The translations under genes and the position numbers were made by a program. A DNA stretch of 64,000 nucleotides from NCBI GenBank assembly GCA_026003355.1, contig BPHC01000006.1, forward strand, positions 124,001-188,000, written 5' to 3'. The notes beneath the pieces are model-generated. The model had not been told where the DNA came from. It ran no database searches and was given only the letters and a program-made list of their open reading frames with translations. Of this stretch, positions 36,839-46,494 are shown piece by piece. Source of the stretch: Cyclobacteriaceae bacterium. Its GTDB lineage: Bacteria; Bacteroidota; Bacteroidia; Cytophagales; Cyclobacteriaceae. The stretch's first letter is position 1; each line of letters starts with the position of its first letter.

Positions 36839-37785
36839 TGATCCCCTCCGCAAACAGGGTACAGGCAACCGCATTGGTTAAGCAACTTGCCCGCGAACTG
36901 GGTTTTAGTTATTGTGGTATTGCCGAAGCCCGTTTCCTGGAAGAGGAGGCCCCCCGTCTTGAAAAGTGGCTTAAACAGGGTTTCCATGGCAAAATGAAAT
37001 ACATGGAAAACCACTTCGATAAACGCCTCGACCCTACACTGCTGGTACCCGGCGCCCGATCGGTAATAAGCCTCATCTACAATTACTATCCCCCCAAAGA
37101 GCTGTCCCGGACGAACAATTTCAAAATTGCCAGGTATGCCTACGGCCAAGATTATCACCGCGTGATAAAAGACAGACTGAAGGAAATGTTGCAGCGCATG
37201 CGCGCCCAGCTGGGCGAAATAAACGGCCGCGCATTTGTTGACTCCGCCCCCGTTATGGAGCGAGCGTGGGCCCAAAAGTCGGGGCTGGGCTGGATTGGCA
37301 AGAATTCATTGCTGCTTAACCGATCGATGGGCAGCTTTTTCTTTCTGGCCGAGCTGATTGTGGACCTGCCGCTGGAATATGACGGCCCCGTAAAAGACTA
37401 CTGCGGCACCTGTACCGCCTGCATGGATGCCTGCCCTACCCAGGCTATACCCCAACCCTATGTGGTTGACGGCAGCCGCTGCATATCGTACTTTACCATA
37501 GAACTTAAAGACGAAATTCCGCAGGAAGCTCAGGGAAAGTTTCAGGACTGGATATTCGGGTGCGACATCTGCCAGGAAGTATGCCCGTGGAACCGTTTTG
37601 CGAGCCCGCATCACGAGCCGCGCTTTGCTCCGCCTGCCGGGCTGGAGCACATGCAAAAACAGGATTGGATTGAAATAACCGAAGACGTTTTTCAGCGCCT
37701 GTTTGGCAAGTCGGCCGTAAAGCGTGCCGGCTACAAGGGCCTTAAGCGTAACATTGCATTTGCGCAAAAAAAGGCACCGAAATAG
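36838..37785 (+). CDS. queG: Epoxyqueuosine reductase
   Basis: A 315-residue cobalamin-dependent iron-sulfur protein. Two 4Fe-4S motifs are seen: [16 protein letters not shown] and [12 protein letters not shown]. The catalytic region has [19 protein letters not shown]. It performs the last step of queuosine synthesis on tRNA. It overlaps the ruvB stop by one base. Its own stop touches the stop of the TM2 gene on the other strand without a gap. Confidence 0.94.
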   Translation: MIPSANRVQATALVKQLARELGFSYCGIAEARFLEEEAPRLEKWLKQGFHGKMKYMENHFDKRLDPTLLVPGARSVISLIYNYYPPKELSRTNNFKIARYAYGQDYHRVIKDRLKEMLQRMRAQLGEINGRAFVDSAPVMERAWAQKSGLGWIGKNSLLLNRSMGSFFFLAELIVDLPLEYDGPVKDYCGTCTACMDACPTQAIPQPYVVDGSRCISYFTIELKDEIPQEAQGKFQDWIFGCDICQEVCPWNRFASPHHEPRFAPPAGLEHMQKQDWIEITEDVFQRLFGKSAVKRAGYKGLKRNIAFAQKKAPK

Positions 37786-38130
37786 TTACTTAATCATAGT
37801 TGCCACCTCGTTGGCCGTTTTCTGGTTGTATTCAAAGGCAATTTTCTGATAATTCACCAGGTCAATTATAGTGCCTATGTAACATAAACCCAGTGTAAAG
37901 AAAAAAAGAATACCCATGCCAATCTGGTTGGTAACAAAGCGCTGAATACCGGCTATTCCAAGCAATCCTACAAGGGTAACAATCAGTATCATCTGCGGAT
38001 CTCTTCTGCGGGTGCGGTATACGCTGGCAAAGCTGCGGGCCTTGTCGTCATCCCAGTCTTTCATAAGGTTTTGAACATATACCATTTCCTCGCCCGAAAG
38101 CTCTGGAAGTATTTCAATAATTTTTGCCAT
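37786..38130 (-). CDS. TM2-domain membrane protein
   Basis: A 114-residue protein: a soluble N-terminal part (PELSGEEMVYVQNLMKDWDD, VYRTRRRDPQM), then a TM2 domain with two helices joined by a short turn (ILIVTLVGLLGIAGIQRFVT, GILFFFTLGLCYIGTIIDLV). TM2 proteins are of unclear function. I chose ATG 38130 over an upstream frame start at 38181. It overlaps the end of the DUF2752 gene by 17 bases and is the last of a three-gene minus-strand unit. Confidence 0.8.
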   Translation of the reverse strand: MAKIIEILPELSGEEMVYVQNLMKDWDDDKARSFASVYRTRRRDPQMILIVTLVGLLGIAGIQRFVTNQIGMGILFFFTLGLCYIGTIIDLVNYQKIAFEYNQKTANEVATMIK

Positions 38131-38425
38131 ACAATTTGAAGTAAGCGGTAAGTAATGTAATACTGCGATAAAATAGGACAATTACTGCAAATATTCCTAA
38201 CGGATGGGTATTAAAAGATCGTAAAAAGCTGCCATGCAAAGCCCAGGCTATTGACCGACCAAGGCCGCAGCCCGGGCAAAAGTCGAACCCCATGTATTTT
38301 ACCGGACAAAGCACAACATGCGCTTCCTGTCCTGGCGAACAGGCAGCCAGCGCAAAAAGAGAAATTAGCCATATCAAAGCTTCAAACGGAAAATGCCGTA
38401 TCGGCGTGTGCCGGTTAGTCTTCAT
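38114..38425 (-). CDS. DUF2752 small membrane protein
   Basis: A 103-residue protein with an N-terminal hydrophobic segment, the DUF2752 motif CPVKYMGFDFCPGCGLGRS (Cys-rich, near residue 46) and a C-terminal TM helix. Members often sit next to TM2-domain genes, as here. The function is unknown. A TTG at 38446 is possible, but the ATG at 38425 is preferred. Confidence 0.75.
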   Translation of the reverse strand: MKTNRHTPIRHFPFEALIWLISLFALAACSPGQEAHVVLCPVKYMGFDFCPGCGLGRSIAWALHGSFLRSFNTHPLGIFAVIVLFYRSITLLTAYFKLYGKNY

Positions 38426-38432
38426 CCGAAAA

Positions 38433-38618
38433 TCAGCCGGCAGCAAAGCAACGGTTTAAAATGTCGTTGTACCGGTTACCAAACCGCTCATAACACCAGC
38501 GCTTTAACTCGGCAAGTTCTTCGCGGATCAACAACCTGATGGCCTTTCGCAACTCTTTTTCAAACAGACGGGCATCGAAACTTACTTTGGTTAAAACGGC
38601 TTTTACGTAATTAAGCAT
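38433..38618 (-). CDS. Small helical protein, 61 aa
   Basis: MLNYVKAVLTKVSFDARLFE, then a basic/acidic helix (RKAIRLLIREELAELKRWC) and FGNRYNDILNRCFAAG. It is soluble and predicted all-helical. It looks conserved in style but I do not know its family. It heads the minus-strand unit with DUF2752 and TM2, divergent from the BatD-like gene. Confidence 0.55.
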   Translation of the reverse strand: MLNYVKAVLTKVSFDARLFEKELRKAIRLLIREELAELKRWCYERFGNRYNDILNRCFAAG

Positions 38619-38651
38619 GGTTACCAGCGTTAAATAAAGTTAAAACATTTA

Positions 38652-38693
38652 GACCGGTGATGAGTAAATTTACCGCCTCTGTTTACACCGGTC
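38652..38693. promoter_or_regulatory. Inverted repeat in divergent promoter region
   Basis: gaccggtg (38652-38659) and caccggtc (38686-38693) form an 8-bp inverted repeat 26 bases apart. Between them is a perfect palindrome gtaaatttac (38664-38673). It may be an operator for the divergent genes or a stem-loop. Confidence 0.35.
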
Positions 38694-38741
38694 AAGAATA
38701 TTTTAAGTTTTGTTACGTAATTTTCGGCATAAAGATTGCGC

Positions 38742-40172
38742 ATGAAGCGATTTTTTTTTCTGGCAGTTTTTCTTCAGCAGGCAAATGCACAAACGCCGCA
38801 AATTTTGCTGGGGCCTGACGAAATTGCCGAAAACCAGCCCTGGACCATTACCATTACCGTGCAAAACGACCGGCTGAAATCGTACGACAACTTTCCGGAT
38901 ATTGAAGGCTTTCGCAAGGGTGGGCAATCGGCTTCATCCCAAACCAGCATTATAAACGGTCAATCGAACACTTCCTACAGCCTTATCACCACCTACATTC
39001 CGCAAAGGCAGGGCATTATCACCGTTCAGCCATTTACCATGAAAATAAACGGGCAGCTGGTTTCCTCGCCCGGCAAAAAGGTCAGGGTCGGGCCACCGGT
39101 ACATGCCCCCGCGCCCGATCCATTCAGAAGTTTCTTTGATGATTTTACCGACCCCTTTTCCGGAAGGCGTACCCCAACCGAATTCATCGACATTAAAGAG
39201 GATGCCTTTCTGGCCCTGACCACCGACAAAAACGAGGTGTACACGGGCGAAGGCTTTAACACGGTACTTGCTTTTTATGTGGCCGAAAGCAACAGGGCTG
39301 CCATGGACTGGTACGACATTAACCGGCAATTCACCGAAATTGTACAAAAACTAAAGCCCAAAAACTGCTGGGAAGAAAATTTTAACATAGAAAGCATTGA
39401 AGGACGTTCCGTAACCATAAACAATAAACCTTACACGCAGTATAAAATTTATCAGGCCATGTATTACCCGCTGGTTGCCGGGCAGGTTGACTTTCCTTCG
39501 GTAGGTCTGGAAATGATTAAATACAAAGTAGCCAAAAATCCGTCGTTCTTCAGCCCCAACCGGCAACGCGACTTTAAAACCTTCTATTCAAAACCCAAAA
39601 CCGTGCGCGTTAAAGAGTTACCCCCACACCCGCTGCGAAACGTGGCTGCAGTGGGCAATTACCGGCTGGCCGAAAATCTTAATCCGAAAGAAGCCCGAAC
39701 CGGCCAGAGTGTTAAATACGAATTCACCATTTATGGCGAAGGCAACATTGGCGCCATTACCCGACCTGTAACAAAACCAACCCGCACATTCGATGTGTTT
39801 GACCCGAACGTACGGCAAAATATCAGACGCGAAAACAACCGCATAACGGGCAGCGCAACCTTTAGCTACTACCTCATTCCAAAAGAGCCCGGAACCTATA
39901 ACCTGGGCGACTTACTGGAATGGTATTTTTTTAACCCCAAAACCGGACGGTACGATACACTTAAAGCCACCGCCTCGTTGCACATTACCGGTGAGAGCCT
40001 GGCCAACGAATCGATCGACTCGGGCGGAGAAAGCGCTTTTTACAATCTGGCCGATGCGGCCGATAGCACCCTGCACGGCCGGCCCTGGTATGAGCAATAT
40101 TCCATTATCCTTAACCTTATGGCGGTTATGTTGCTGATTATTTCTGTTTACGCTGCTTTTATTCGCAAATAA
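38742..40172 (+). CDS. BatD-like protein
   Basis: A 476-residue protein with a signal peptide (FFFLAVFLQQANA), a large beta-rich region of Ig-like domains (ENQPWTITITVQN, YSLITTYIPQRQGIITVQPF, PLVAGQVDFPSVGLEM, FSYYLIPKEPGTYNLGDL) and a C-terminal TM helix (LNLMAVMLLIISVYAAFI). This matches BatD, the periplasmic oxygen-tolerance protein of Bacteroidota aerotolerance operons. The usual BatA, BatB and MoxR partners are not here, so it is a stand-alone paralogue whose partner is unknown. Confidence 0.8.
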   Translation: MKRFFFLAVFLQQANAQTPQILLGPDEIAENQPWTITITVQNDRLKSYDNFPDIEGFRKGGQSASSQTSIINGQSNTSYSLITTYIPQRQGIITVQPFTMKINGQLVSSPGKKVRVGPPVHAPAPDPFRSFFDDFTDPFSGRRTPTEFIDIKEDAFLALTTDKNEVYTGEGFNTVLAFYVAESNRAAMDWYDINRQFTEIVQKLKPKNCWEENFNIESIEGRSVTINNKPYTQYKIYQAMYYPLVAGQVDFPSVGLEMIKYKVAKNPSFFSPNRQRDFKTFYSKPKTVRVKELPPHPLRNVAAVGNYRLAENLNPKEARTGQSVKYEFTIYGEGNIGAITRPVTKPTRTFDVFDPNVRQNIRRENNRITGSATFSYYLIPKEPGTYNLGDLLEWYFFNPKTGRYDTLKATASLHITGESLANESIDSGGESAFYNLADAADSTLHGRPWYEQYSIILNLMAVMLLIISVYAAFIRK

Positions 40173-40226
40173 CCGGCTGTATTTTGACATAATGGCCGGC
40201 AATACCCAACTTTAGGCTGTTTATTT

Positions 40227-41301
40227 ATGAATACCTTTGGCAACCTGTTTCGCATAACCACCTTTGGCGAGTCGCACGGCCCGGCCTTAGGTGTGGTTAT
40301 TGATGGCTGCCCGGCCGGGCTGGACGATAGACGAGGCCTTTATTCAAAATGAACTGAACCGCAGAAAACCGGGCCAGTCGAAGTTAACCACCCAGCGCAA
40401 GGAAGACGATTCTTTTGCCATTCTTTCGGGGGTGTTTGAAGGCAAAAGCACCGGAGCGCCCATAACGCTGGTAATTGAAAACCGCGATGCGCGAAGCAAA
40501 GACTACCAGCACCTGAAAGATACCTTCCGGCCTTCGCATGCCGATTATACTTACCAGATAAAATACGGTGTGCGCGACTATCGCGGCGGAGGCCGAAGCT
40601 CTGCACGCGAAACGGCAGCACGTGTGGCCGCAGGTGCCATTGCCAAAATGCTGCTGCAAACACATGGTATAAGTGTACAGGCCTATGTATCGCAGGTAGG
40701 CACCATTGTGGCTCCGCCCTATACCGCGCTGGACCTTTCCAAAACAGAAAGCAACGCCGTTCGTTGCCCACACGCTGAAACAGCCGAAAAAATGATGGCC
40801 CTCATCGACCAGGTGCGCCGGGAGCGCGACACCATTGGAGGTGTGGTAACGGGTGTTATCTGCCGGGTGCCGGCCGGCCTCGGTGAGCCGGTGTTTGGTA
40901 AATTTCATGCTGAACTGGGAAGGGCCATGCTGAGCATTAACGCTGTAAAAGGTTTTGAATACGGCAGCGGCTTTGCCGGAGTAACCATGCGAGGCTCTGC
41001 ACATAACGACATTTTTGTAAACGAGGGTGGGAACATACGCACACAAACCAATTATTCGGGAGGTGTGCAGGGCGGCATTACCAATGGCGAAGACGTGTAC
41101 TTCAGGGTAGCCTTTAAGCCTGTGGCCACCATTATGCAAAGTCAACCCGGTTTAGATGCCGGGGGCAATCCAACGGTGGTAGAAGCCCGCGGGCGCCACG
41201 ATCCCTGCGTGGTTCCCCGTGCCGTGCCCATTGTAGAAGCCATGGCCGCCCTGGTAACAGCCGATTTTTTATTGTTAAATAAAATTTGCCGGCTACCGTA
41301 A
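40227..41301 (+). CDS. aroC: Chorismate synthase, frameshifted
   Basis: Frame one encodes [20 protein letters not shown], then [12 protein letters not shown]. After an extra base at 40322-40323 (ctggacg) the protein goes on in the next frame as [40 protein letters not shown] and [19 protein letters not shown]. Restored length is 357 residues, normal for AroC. It makes chorismate from EPSP using reduced FMN. The two halves are intact, so a sequence error is likelier than a broken gene. Confidence 0.9.
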
Positions 41302-41330
41302 GACATACCGGATTCCGGAACCGCCTGCCT

Positions 41331-41355
41331 CTGCCACGTGCGGCAGTTGATTTTT
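41331..41355 (+). terminator. Weak possible terminator after aroC
   Basis: A 5-bp stem (ctgcc / ggcag) with a 6-base loop, followed by ttga and a short T run. The stem is short, so this is tentative. The rest of 41302-41503 shows no gene. Confidence 0.3.
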
Positions 41356-41503
41356 AAAAAGCCCTTTTAAATAAAGACAGGCCTCTGATTTTTTTCTTAA
41401 AAACAGCTGAATGAGCTGGCTACAGTAGAATTTTTTTTCCCGGTTACGGAACCCCCGCTGCCCAACATTTGTTTGTCCTCTACTTCAATTTAAACACCCG
41501 CGC

Positions 41504-41836
41504 ATGAAGGACTTCAACACCCAAATTAGAGAATTGGTGATCAAGCGAATCCTGGAAATTCAGGAAGAAAGGAAGCAGGTTATGAATGACCGCTTCGCCC
41601 TCATTAAAGAAATTATGGAAATCTGGGAAAAAAAAGAGTGGCAGAAAAACGGACCTCCGCCAGACTCATGGTATGGAAAGGCTTACGACAAGCTACACGA
41701 TTTGCCGATATTTATGCTGCGGTACAAGCTGAATGTTGAGCAGTCTAATAGAATTTTCATAGCATCAGGCTGTGTTATTGGCTTAAGGAAACCATGGAAT
41801 GATTTTTTTTCTCCTCCTGACCCGCTATTGGAGTAA
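41504..41836 (+). CDS. Unknown protein, 110 aa
   Basis: A soluble protein with a charged helical N-terminus (IRELVIKRILEIQEERKQVM) and a Trp/Pro-rich middle (PPPDSWYGKAYDKLHDLP). No signal peptide, TM helix or known motif. It has a strong terminator and a gap of about 200 bases upstream. I do not recognise it. Confidence 0.6.
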   Translation: MKDFNTQIRELVIKRILEIQEERKQVMNDRFALIKEIMEIWEKKEWQKNGPPPDSWYGKAYDKLHDLPIFMLRYKLNVEQSNRIFIASGCVIGLRKPWNDFFSPPDPLLE

Positions 41837-41849
41837 AATTTAACCGGCA

Positions 41850-41878
41850 ACGGGAGCCTGCGGCTCCCGTTTTTTTTG
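41850..41878 (+). terminator. Strong intrinsic terminator
   Basis: A 9-bp stem (acgggagcc / ggctcccgt) with a 3-base loop and a run of eight or nine T. It follows the 110-aa gene. Confidence 0.88.
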
Positions 41879-41895
41879 CCACAGCCCGCAATGGG

Positions 41896-43690
41896 TTAGT
41901 TGTACCGCACCAACTGCGGCTTTTTAACAAACCCGGCCGTATACTTAACCTGCAGATTAGAAGTAAGCGTAACCCTGAAGTGGTCTATGCCTTCGGTGGT
42001 GCGCGGAAAGTAGAAGAAGCGCAGGTCAATGGTGCCGAACACCAGGTTTTCGTTGCGGGTGCGCATGCCGGCACCCAGGCTTAGCCAGGCCGGCTGCTCC
42101 AGCAGCTTTTGGCCCGGACCGGCAATAAGCCCTGCCCCGGCAAACACCAGCGGGGCAAGCCGAAAGCCCAGACAGCGAAGCAGGCGTAAACAAAAGCGTT
42201 TCGGCCTGCACCCCCAGCCGCCGGTTGCCCAACAGGCTGTCGGCGGGAAAGCTGTTAAGCCCCAGTTCACTGCGCAGGCTAAGAGGCGCCAGCGTTTGCT
42301 GATTATACAAGGTAGAATAGGACAGTGTAACCGACTGCCTTACTTTACTATGGTGCCACTCCAGTATGCGGCTAAAAAAAGTCAGCTGTGCGGCCACCAC
42401 CAGGTCTTCTGCCGAACGGTTTCGTACAAAACCTCCTGCGCTTAACGTGGCGGTCAGGAAATCGCCATTTTTGCGCACGCCCGAAAAGGTAAACTCGGCA
42501 CCTGCATAGGGCCGGGAGCGCTGCAACTGCGAAACCTTTCCGGCAACAAGGGTTAGCTGGCGCCCGTAGGGCACATCTTCAGTGCGGCCAAATCCGTAGA
42601 TGTAGCGGGTTTTATAAAAATTCTGTTTAAAGAATGTAACACCACCCAACCAATACCGCTGGTGGTTATACACGGGGTTGTTAACCTCGGCCGGCTGCGC
42701 CGGGCGCTGATTAAAGTGCTGGTCAAAAATCCGAAAGCCGATAAAATGGCGGCCCCGGTTTTCCTGCCGGTTACGGATACCCAGGTTATAGCCTGCCCAC
42801 ACATCGGTAATATTATAACTGTACTGCCGGAAATCGGCCGGGCTTTTATCGTACACGTTTACCGACCAGTTTCTGCTAATTTCCACTCCGCCGGCCATGC
42901 GGGTGTAGGGCGAAACCAGGGGCCGGTCCAACCGCAGGTAAACGGCATACTCATCTTCCATGCCCAGGCTGGAACCATTATTCAGCTGCGTAAATGATAA
43001 CGTGGCGTTAATTAAACTTCCGGCCACACTGTATTTGCTATACAGCACCTGGTAGCCCATCTGCGGATGGCGGGCAGCATCGTATAAGGCATTAAATCCT
43101 AAACGTTGGGCGTATCCGCCAACATTAACATCATACACGCCAAACCGGTAACGGTCAACCGAACGGGGCGAGAAATTACCACCCAGGCTAAAAACATCGC
43201 GGGTGAATATGACCAGATCTACCGAATCGGATGTGTGTTCAAGGGGCACCACGGCAATAGTGGCATCCAGCAGAAAATCCAGGTCGCGCAGGTACCGTTC
43301 ATTATCCGCCAGCTTGTAGGGATCCAACGGCCTGCCGCTGCGAATAAAGAGGTTGTCGCGAATCATTTGTTCGCGGGTGGTAACGTGAAGGCGGTTAGCC
43401 AGACGTGCTACGCTGCGCATGCGCACCTGGCGGGTAGTGTCGTAAAAGTTGCGCTCAAAGCTTATGTGTTTAATATCAATCTTTCTGATCACCTTATCCT
43501 TCCACGGCATAAAGGCTTGTTCACTGCGCCGGTCAATGGCCGAATCTGCCTTGCCGTTTACGGTAATCCGCGTTTTAACCTGTTGCTGCAGTTTTTCTGC
43601 TGCCGATTTAGGCAAGTTACCAGAGGCCTGGGCAACTGCCTGCACGGCACCCCCTGCCAGCCACAAAAAAATTGCGCACGTTATTCGCAT
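41896..43690 (-). CDS. Surface-antigen-type outer membrane barrel, frameshifted
   Basis: A signal peptide (MRITCAIFLWLAGGAVQAVA) and a periplasmic POTRA-like part (IRKIDIKHISFERNFYDTTR, QMIRDNLFIRSGRPLDPYK, NERYLRDLDFLLDATIAVVP) precede a beta barrel that resembles the BamA/TamA (Omp85) group. The C-terminus is in another frame: frame one goes wrong after ETLLFTPASL, and the next frame gives LGFRLAPLVFAGAGLIAGPG to a barrel-like end QVKYTAGFVKKPQLVRYN. One extra base at 42172 on the plus strand explains this, giving 597 residues. It may insert or export outer-membrane components; the exact role is unclear. Confidence 0.75.
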
Positions 43691-43730
43691 AGCAGTGCAA
43701 AATAACGCGCGCAGCGATAATTAAAGCCGT

Positions 43731-46289
43731 TCAACGGGAAGCTTCGGCATTCAGCAGGTGGCCGTACAGCAGCGCATTCATAATTATTCGGTTGGTGCCC
43801 AGCCAAAAGGCGCGAAACGCCAGGTTATCGGTAAACCCAATTACCCGGCCCCGGCCCAATGCGGAAAAGCCGGCTACCGAACTGTTTTTTAACCGGGAAT
43901 AGTTGGCTTTTGAAATATAGCCGCTCAGCAGCGGGGCGGCCGTGTACACCAGGGGGTTGGCGTATGGATTTTTGCTGTTTTCCATAAACAGGTTATTGTC
44001 TTTAAACACCGGAATACGTGGCGCGGTGTAACCATAGAACAACGGGTGCGTAAGGTCGGCCTGGGTTTCAAAAATCGCTCCCGGGCTTTGCTGGGCGCCC
44101 CGGTATTCTTCAATGTGGGCATAGGCGCGTGGCTTCTCCGGTTTGTCGCTTGTTTCGTTTTTCTTCATTTCAAACTTTCCCAAACCTACACTGTGCAACC
44201 AGTTTAATGCATTATCAAAACCAATTATAATACCTCCGTTCTGCACCCAGGTTTTGAGCCGCTCTTTGGTAGCCTCGGTTATGCCGTTGTACGATCCGTT
44301 TGGAAAGATGATGGTGTTGTAACGGTTTATATTGGTTCGGTTCAATACATCCACCGGCAGGGCTGTTACCGGTACGTGCATGCGCACGTCCAGCAGGTGC
44401 CACAGCTCGCCAGCATCGTTGGCGTTCACACCATCGCCCACCAGTAAGGCCACTTCGGGCTTACGCAAGGCAAGGAAGGAATTACTGCCCAGGCTTACAC
44501 CCTTGTAGTCTAACCCGGTGTTAAAGGCATATACATCAATGCCGTCTTTTTCGGTTATTTCCCGGATCTGATATTGAATCTGGTCGGCAACCTTGCCCTG
44601 GTCGGACACGGTAACAAGAATGGAGCCGCGTTCAAAGCGCTTGCCCGAAGGGTGAAAGAAAGGCTCGGTAGCCACCTTAACACGGATATTGTTTTGCAGC
44701 AGGCGGTTCAGGGCACGAGGCACATAATAAGCGAACGGCTCAAACACATAAGCATATTGCGAAACGCCTCCCACCAGTTTTCCCGCTGGTAGTGTGACTT
44801 CGGTAACACGGTTACCCAAAGTCGGCACCGATCGGGTTTCTTCGTAATCTGTGCCAAAGGCCAGCGGCAGTGCCCAGGCAGAGATGTCGTAGAACAGGCT
44901 GTCCTGAAAAGTGGTTCGCTTTTCAGTCATGCCTTTAATGAGTCGATACTGAGGCTGGTTAAGTGGCACAATGTAGGCCGATTCGGCATCGTAAGTCTTT
45001 CCGCTTATGGTTATGGTGCCGGCCGGGCGAAACAGTTCAATTTGGTGGCGTACAAACACCTCGGCCAGGAGGGCAGCGCGGGTCTTATCGGCTGCACCAA
45101 ACACAATGGCCTTTATGGGATCTTTGGCAGCTTCGGCCATGGCACTTTTAAAGAAGTCGCGCTGGTAGTTCAGCAATTCTTCGCGCATGTTGTAAACAGC
45201 CTGCAAAGTGCTGAGTGCAGCAGTAAACTGGTTGCGAACGGTAAAGGCAAATGGCAACACCCCGTTAACGCTTTCCTGTGCGTGCCCACGCGAACTGGCC
45301 TGCTCAAACAAGATACCTATAGCCCCCTGTACATCAGGAAAAGTAGAGCCTTTTCCGTAATAAAAGTCGTCATAGCCCTCCTGGGTATAGTAAAAGGAAC
45401 CGATGTTGTCGAGAGCTTTGGCATGGTATTCACCTATTTTACGCGTAAGCTCCTGATTCTTTGCGGGCGTGAGCGGATGTACGCGCGAGGGCACGCCCGG
45501 CTGAAAGAAGAAGGTGGCGTTGGTGCCCATTTCGTGGTGGTCGGTAAGCACGTTGGGTTTCCACTGGTGGAATTTTTTAATGCGTGCCTGCGACTCAGGT
45601 TGCTGGGCAACCAGCCAGTCGCGGTTCAGGTCAAACCAATAATGGTTGGTGCGGCCTCCGGGCCAGGGTTCGTTATGTTCCATGTCGGCAGGATCGGCCG
45701 ATACCATTTTGCTTTTGCGTGAGTTTACCCAGCTGCTGAAACGGTGCAAGCCGTCGGGGTTAAAGCTCGGGTCGAACAGTATTATTACATGTTTAAGATA
45801 GTCGTCAATTTCTTTTCCGCGGGCAGCGGCCAGGTGGTAAGCCACCAGCAGAGCGGCATTGCTGCCGCTGGCTTCATTACCATGAATACTAAAGCCCATA
45901 TAAAAAACCGCGGGCATGTTGCGCGTATCGAGGTTACTGCTGAGCGAGGGGTCGGTAAGCTGCACGTGTTGTGTACGGATGGCTTCAATTTGCCGGTGGT
46001 TTTCGGGTGAAGTGATGGTGAGCAGAAGCAGGGGCCGGCCCTCGTGGGTATGTCCGGTAACTTCCAGTGCAATGCGGTCGGAAGCGCGGTCAAGAGCGTA
46101 CATATAGTTTACCAGCCGGTCGTGGCTAATATGCCACTCGCCCACCTCATGCCCAATTACCTGGGCGGGAGTGGGAATAGCAGGATCGTAGCTTGTGCCT
46201 TCAGGAAGATAATAATCCAGCGAAGGCTGGGCGGTAACCCGAAACAGCAGACTGACGAAAATCAGTCCTAAAAAAATGATGCAGCGCAT
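43731..46289 (-). CDS. M14-family zinc carboxypeptidase, secreted
   Basis: An 852-residue protein with a signal peptide (about 1-20). The N-terminal half is an M14 metallopeptidase: GRPLLLLTITSPENH, zinc ligands His136 and Glu139 in SIHGNEASGS, FDPSFNPDGLHRFSSW, LNRDWLVAQQPESQ and LTDHHEMGTNATFFF. The C-terminal half (from about 400) has a class I glutamine amidotransferase-like region (IIFPNGSYNGITEATKERLK), a layout seen in many Bacteroidota. It probably cleaves C-terminal residues from peptides outside the cytoplasm. It is divergent from the Oar-like gene. Confidence 0.9.
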   Translation of the reverse strand: MRCIIFLGLIFVSLLFRVTAQPSLDYYLPEGTSYDPAIPTPAQVIGHEVGEWHISHDRLVNYMYALDRASDRIALEVTGHTHEGRPLLLLTITSPENHRQIEAIRTQHVQLTDPSLSSNLDTRNMPAVFYMGFSIHGNEASGSNAALLVAYHLAAARGKEIDDYLKHVIILFDPSFNPDGLHRFSSWVNSRKSKMVSADPADMEHNEPWPGGRTNHYWFDLNRDWLVAQQPESQARIKKFHQWKPNVLTDHHEMGTNATFFFQPGVPSRVHPLTPAKNQELTRKIGEYHAKALDNIGSFYYTQEGYDDFYYGKGSTFPDVQGAIGILFEQASSRGHAQESVNGVLPFAFTVRNQFTAALSTLQAVYNMREELLNYQRDFFKSAMAEAAKDPIKAIVFGAADKTRAALLAEVFVRHQIELFRPAGTITISGKTYDAESAYIVPLNQPQYRLIKGMTEKRTTFQDSLFYDISAWALPLAFGTDYEETRSVPTLGNRVTEVTLPAGKLVGGVSQYAYVFEPFAYYVPRALNRLLQNNIRVKVATEPFFHPSGKRFERGSILVTVSDQGKVADQIQYQIREITEKDGIDVYAFNTGLDYKGVSLGSNSFLALRKPEVALLVGDGVNANDAGELWHLLDVRMHVPVTALPVDVLNRTNINRYNTIIFPNGSYNGITEATKERLKTWVQNGGIIIGFDNALNWLHSVGLGKFEMKKNETSDKPEKPRAYAHIEEYRGAQQSPGAIFETQADLTHPLFYGYTAPRIPVFKDNNLFMENSKNPYANPLVYTAAPLLSGYISKANYSRLKNSSVAGFSALGRGRVIGFTDNLAFRAFWLGTNRIIMNALLYGHLLNAEASR

Positions 46290-46453
46290 ACTTTGAAGAT
46301 TTTAACCGGGCCTGAAGTTGAAAAAATAACCCTGTATAAAACAATACGATAAGCGTTTTTTATGCAAGTGGTCTTTAAATTGTTGTTAGTAGCATGTAAA
46401 CAATTTGTGGAAAGATTTAATGAAAGCATAAACCGGTAGTGGCCACAAAACCC

Positions 46454-46461
46454 TAATTTTG
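46454..46461 (+). promoter_or_regulatory. -7 box of the Oar-like gene (TAATTTTG)
   Basis: Exact TAnnTTTG match 33 bases before the start codon; no -33 element is found at the right spacing. Confidence 0.35.
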
Positions 46462-46494
46462 AGCGCTTTCAGTTAAACCCAAAACCCATTGATT

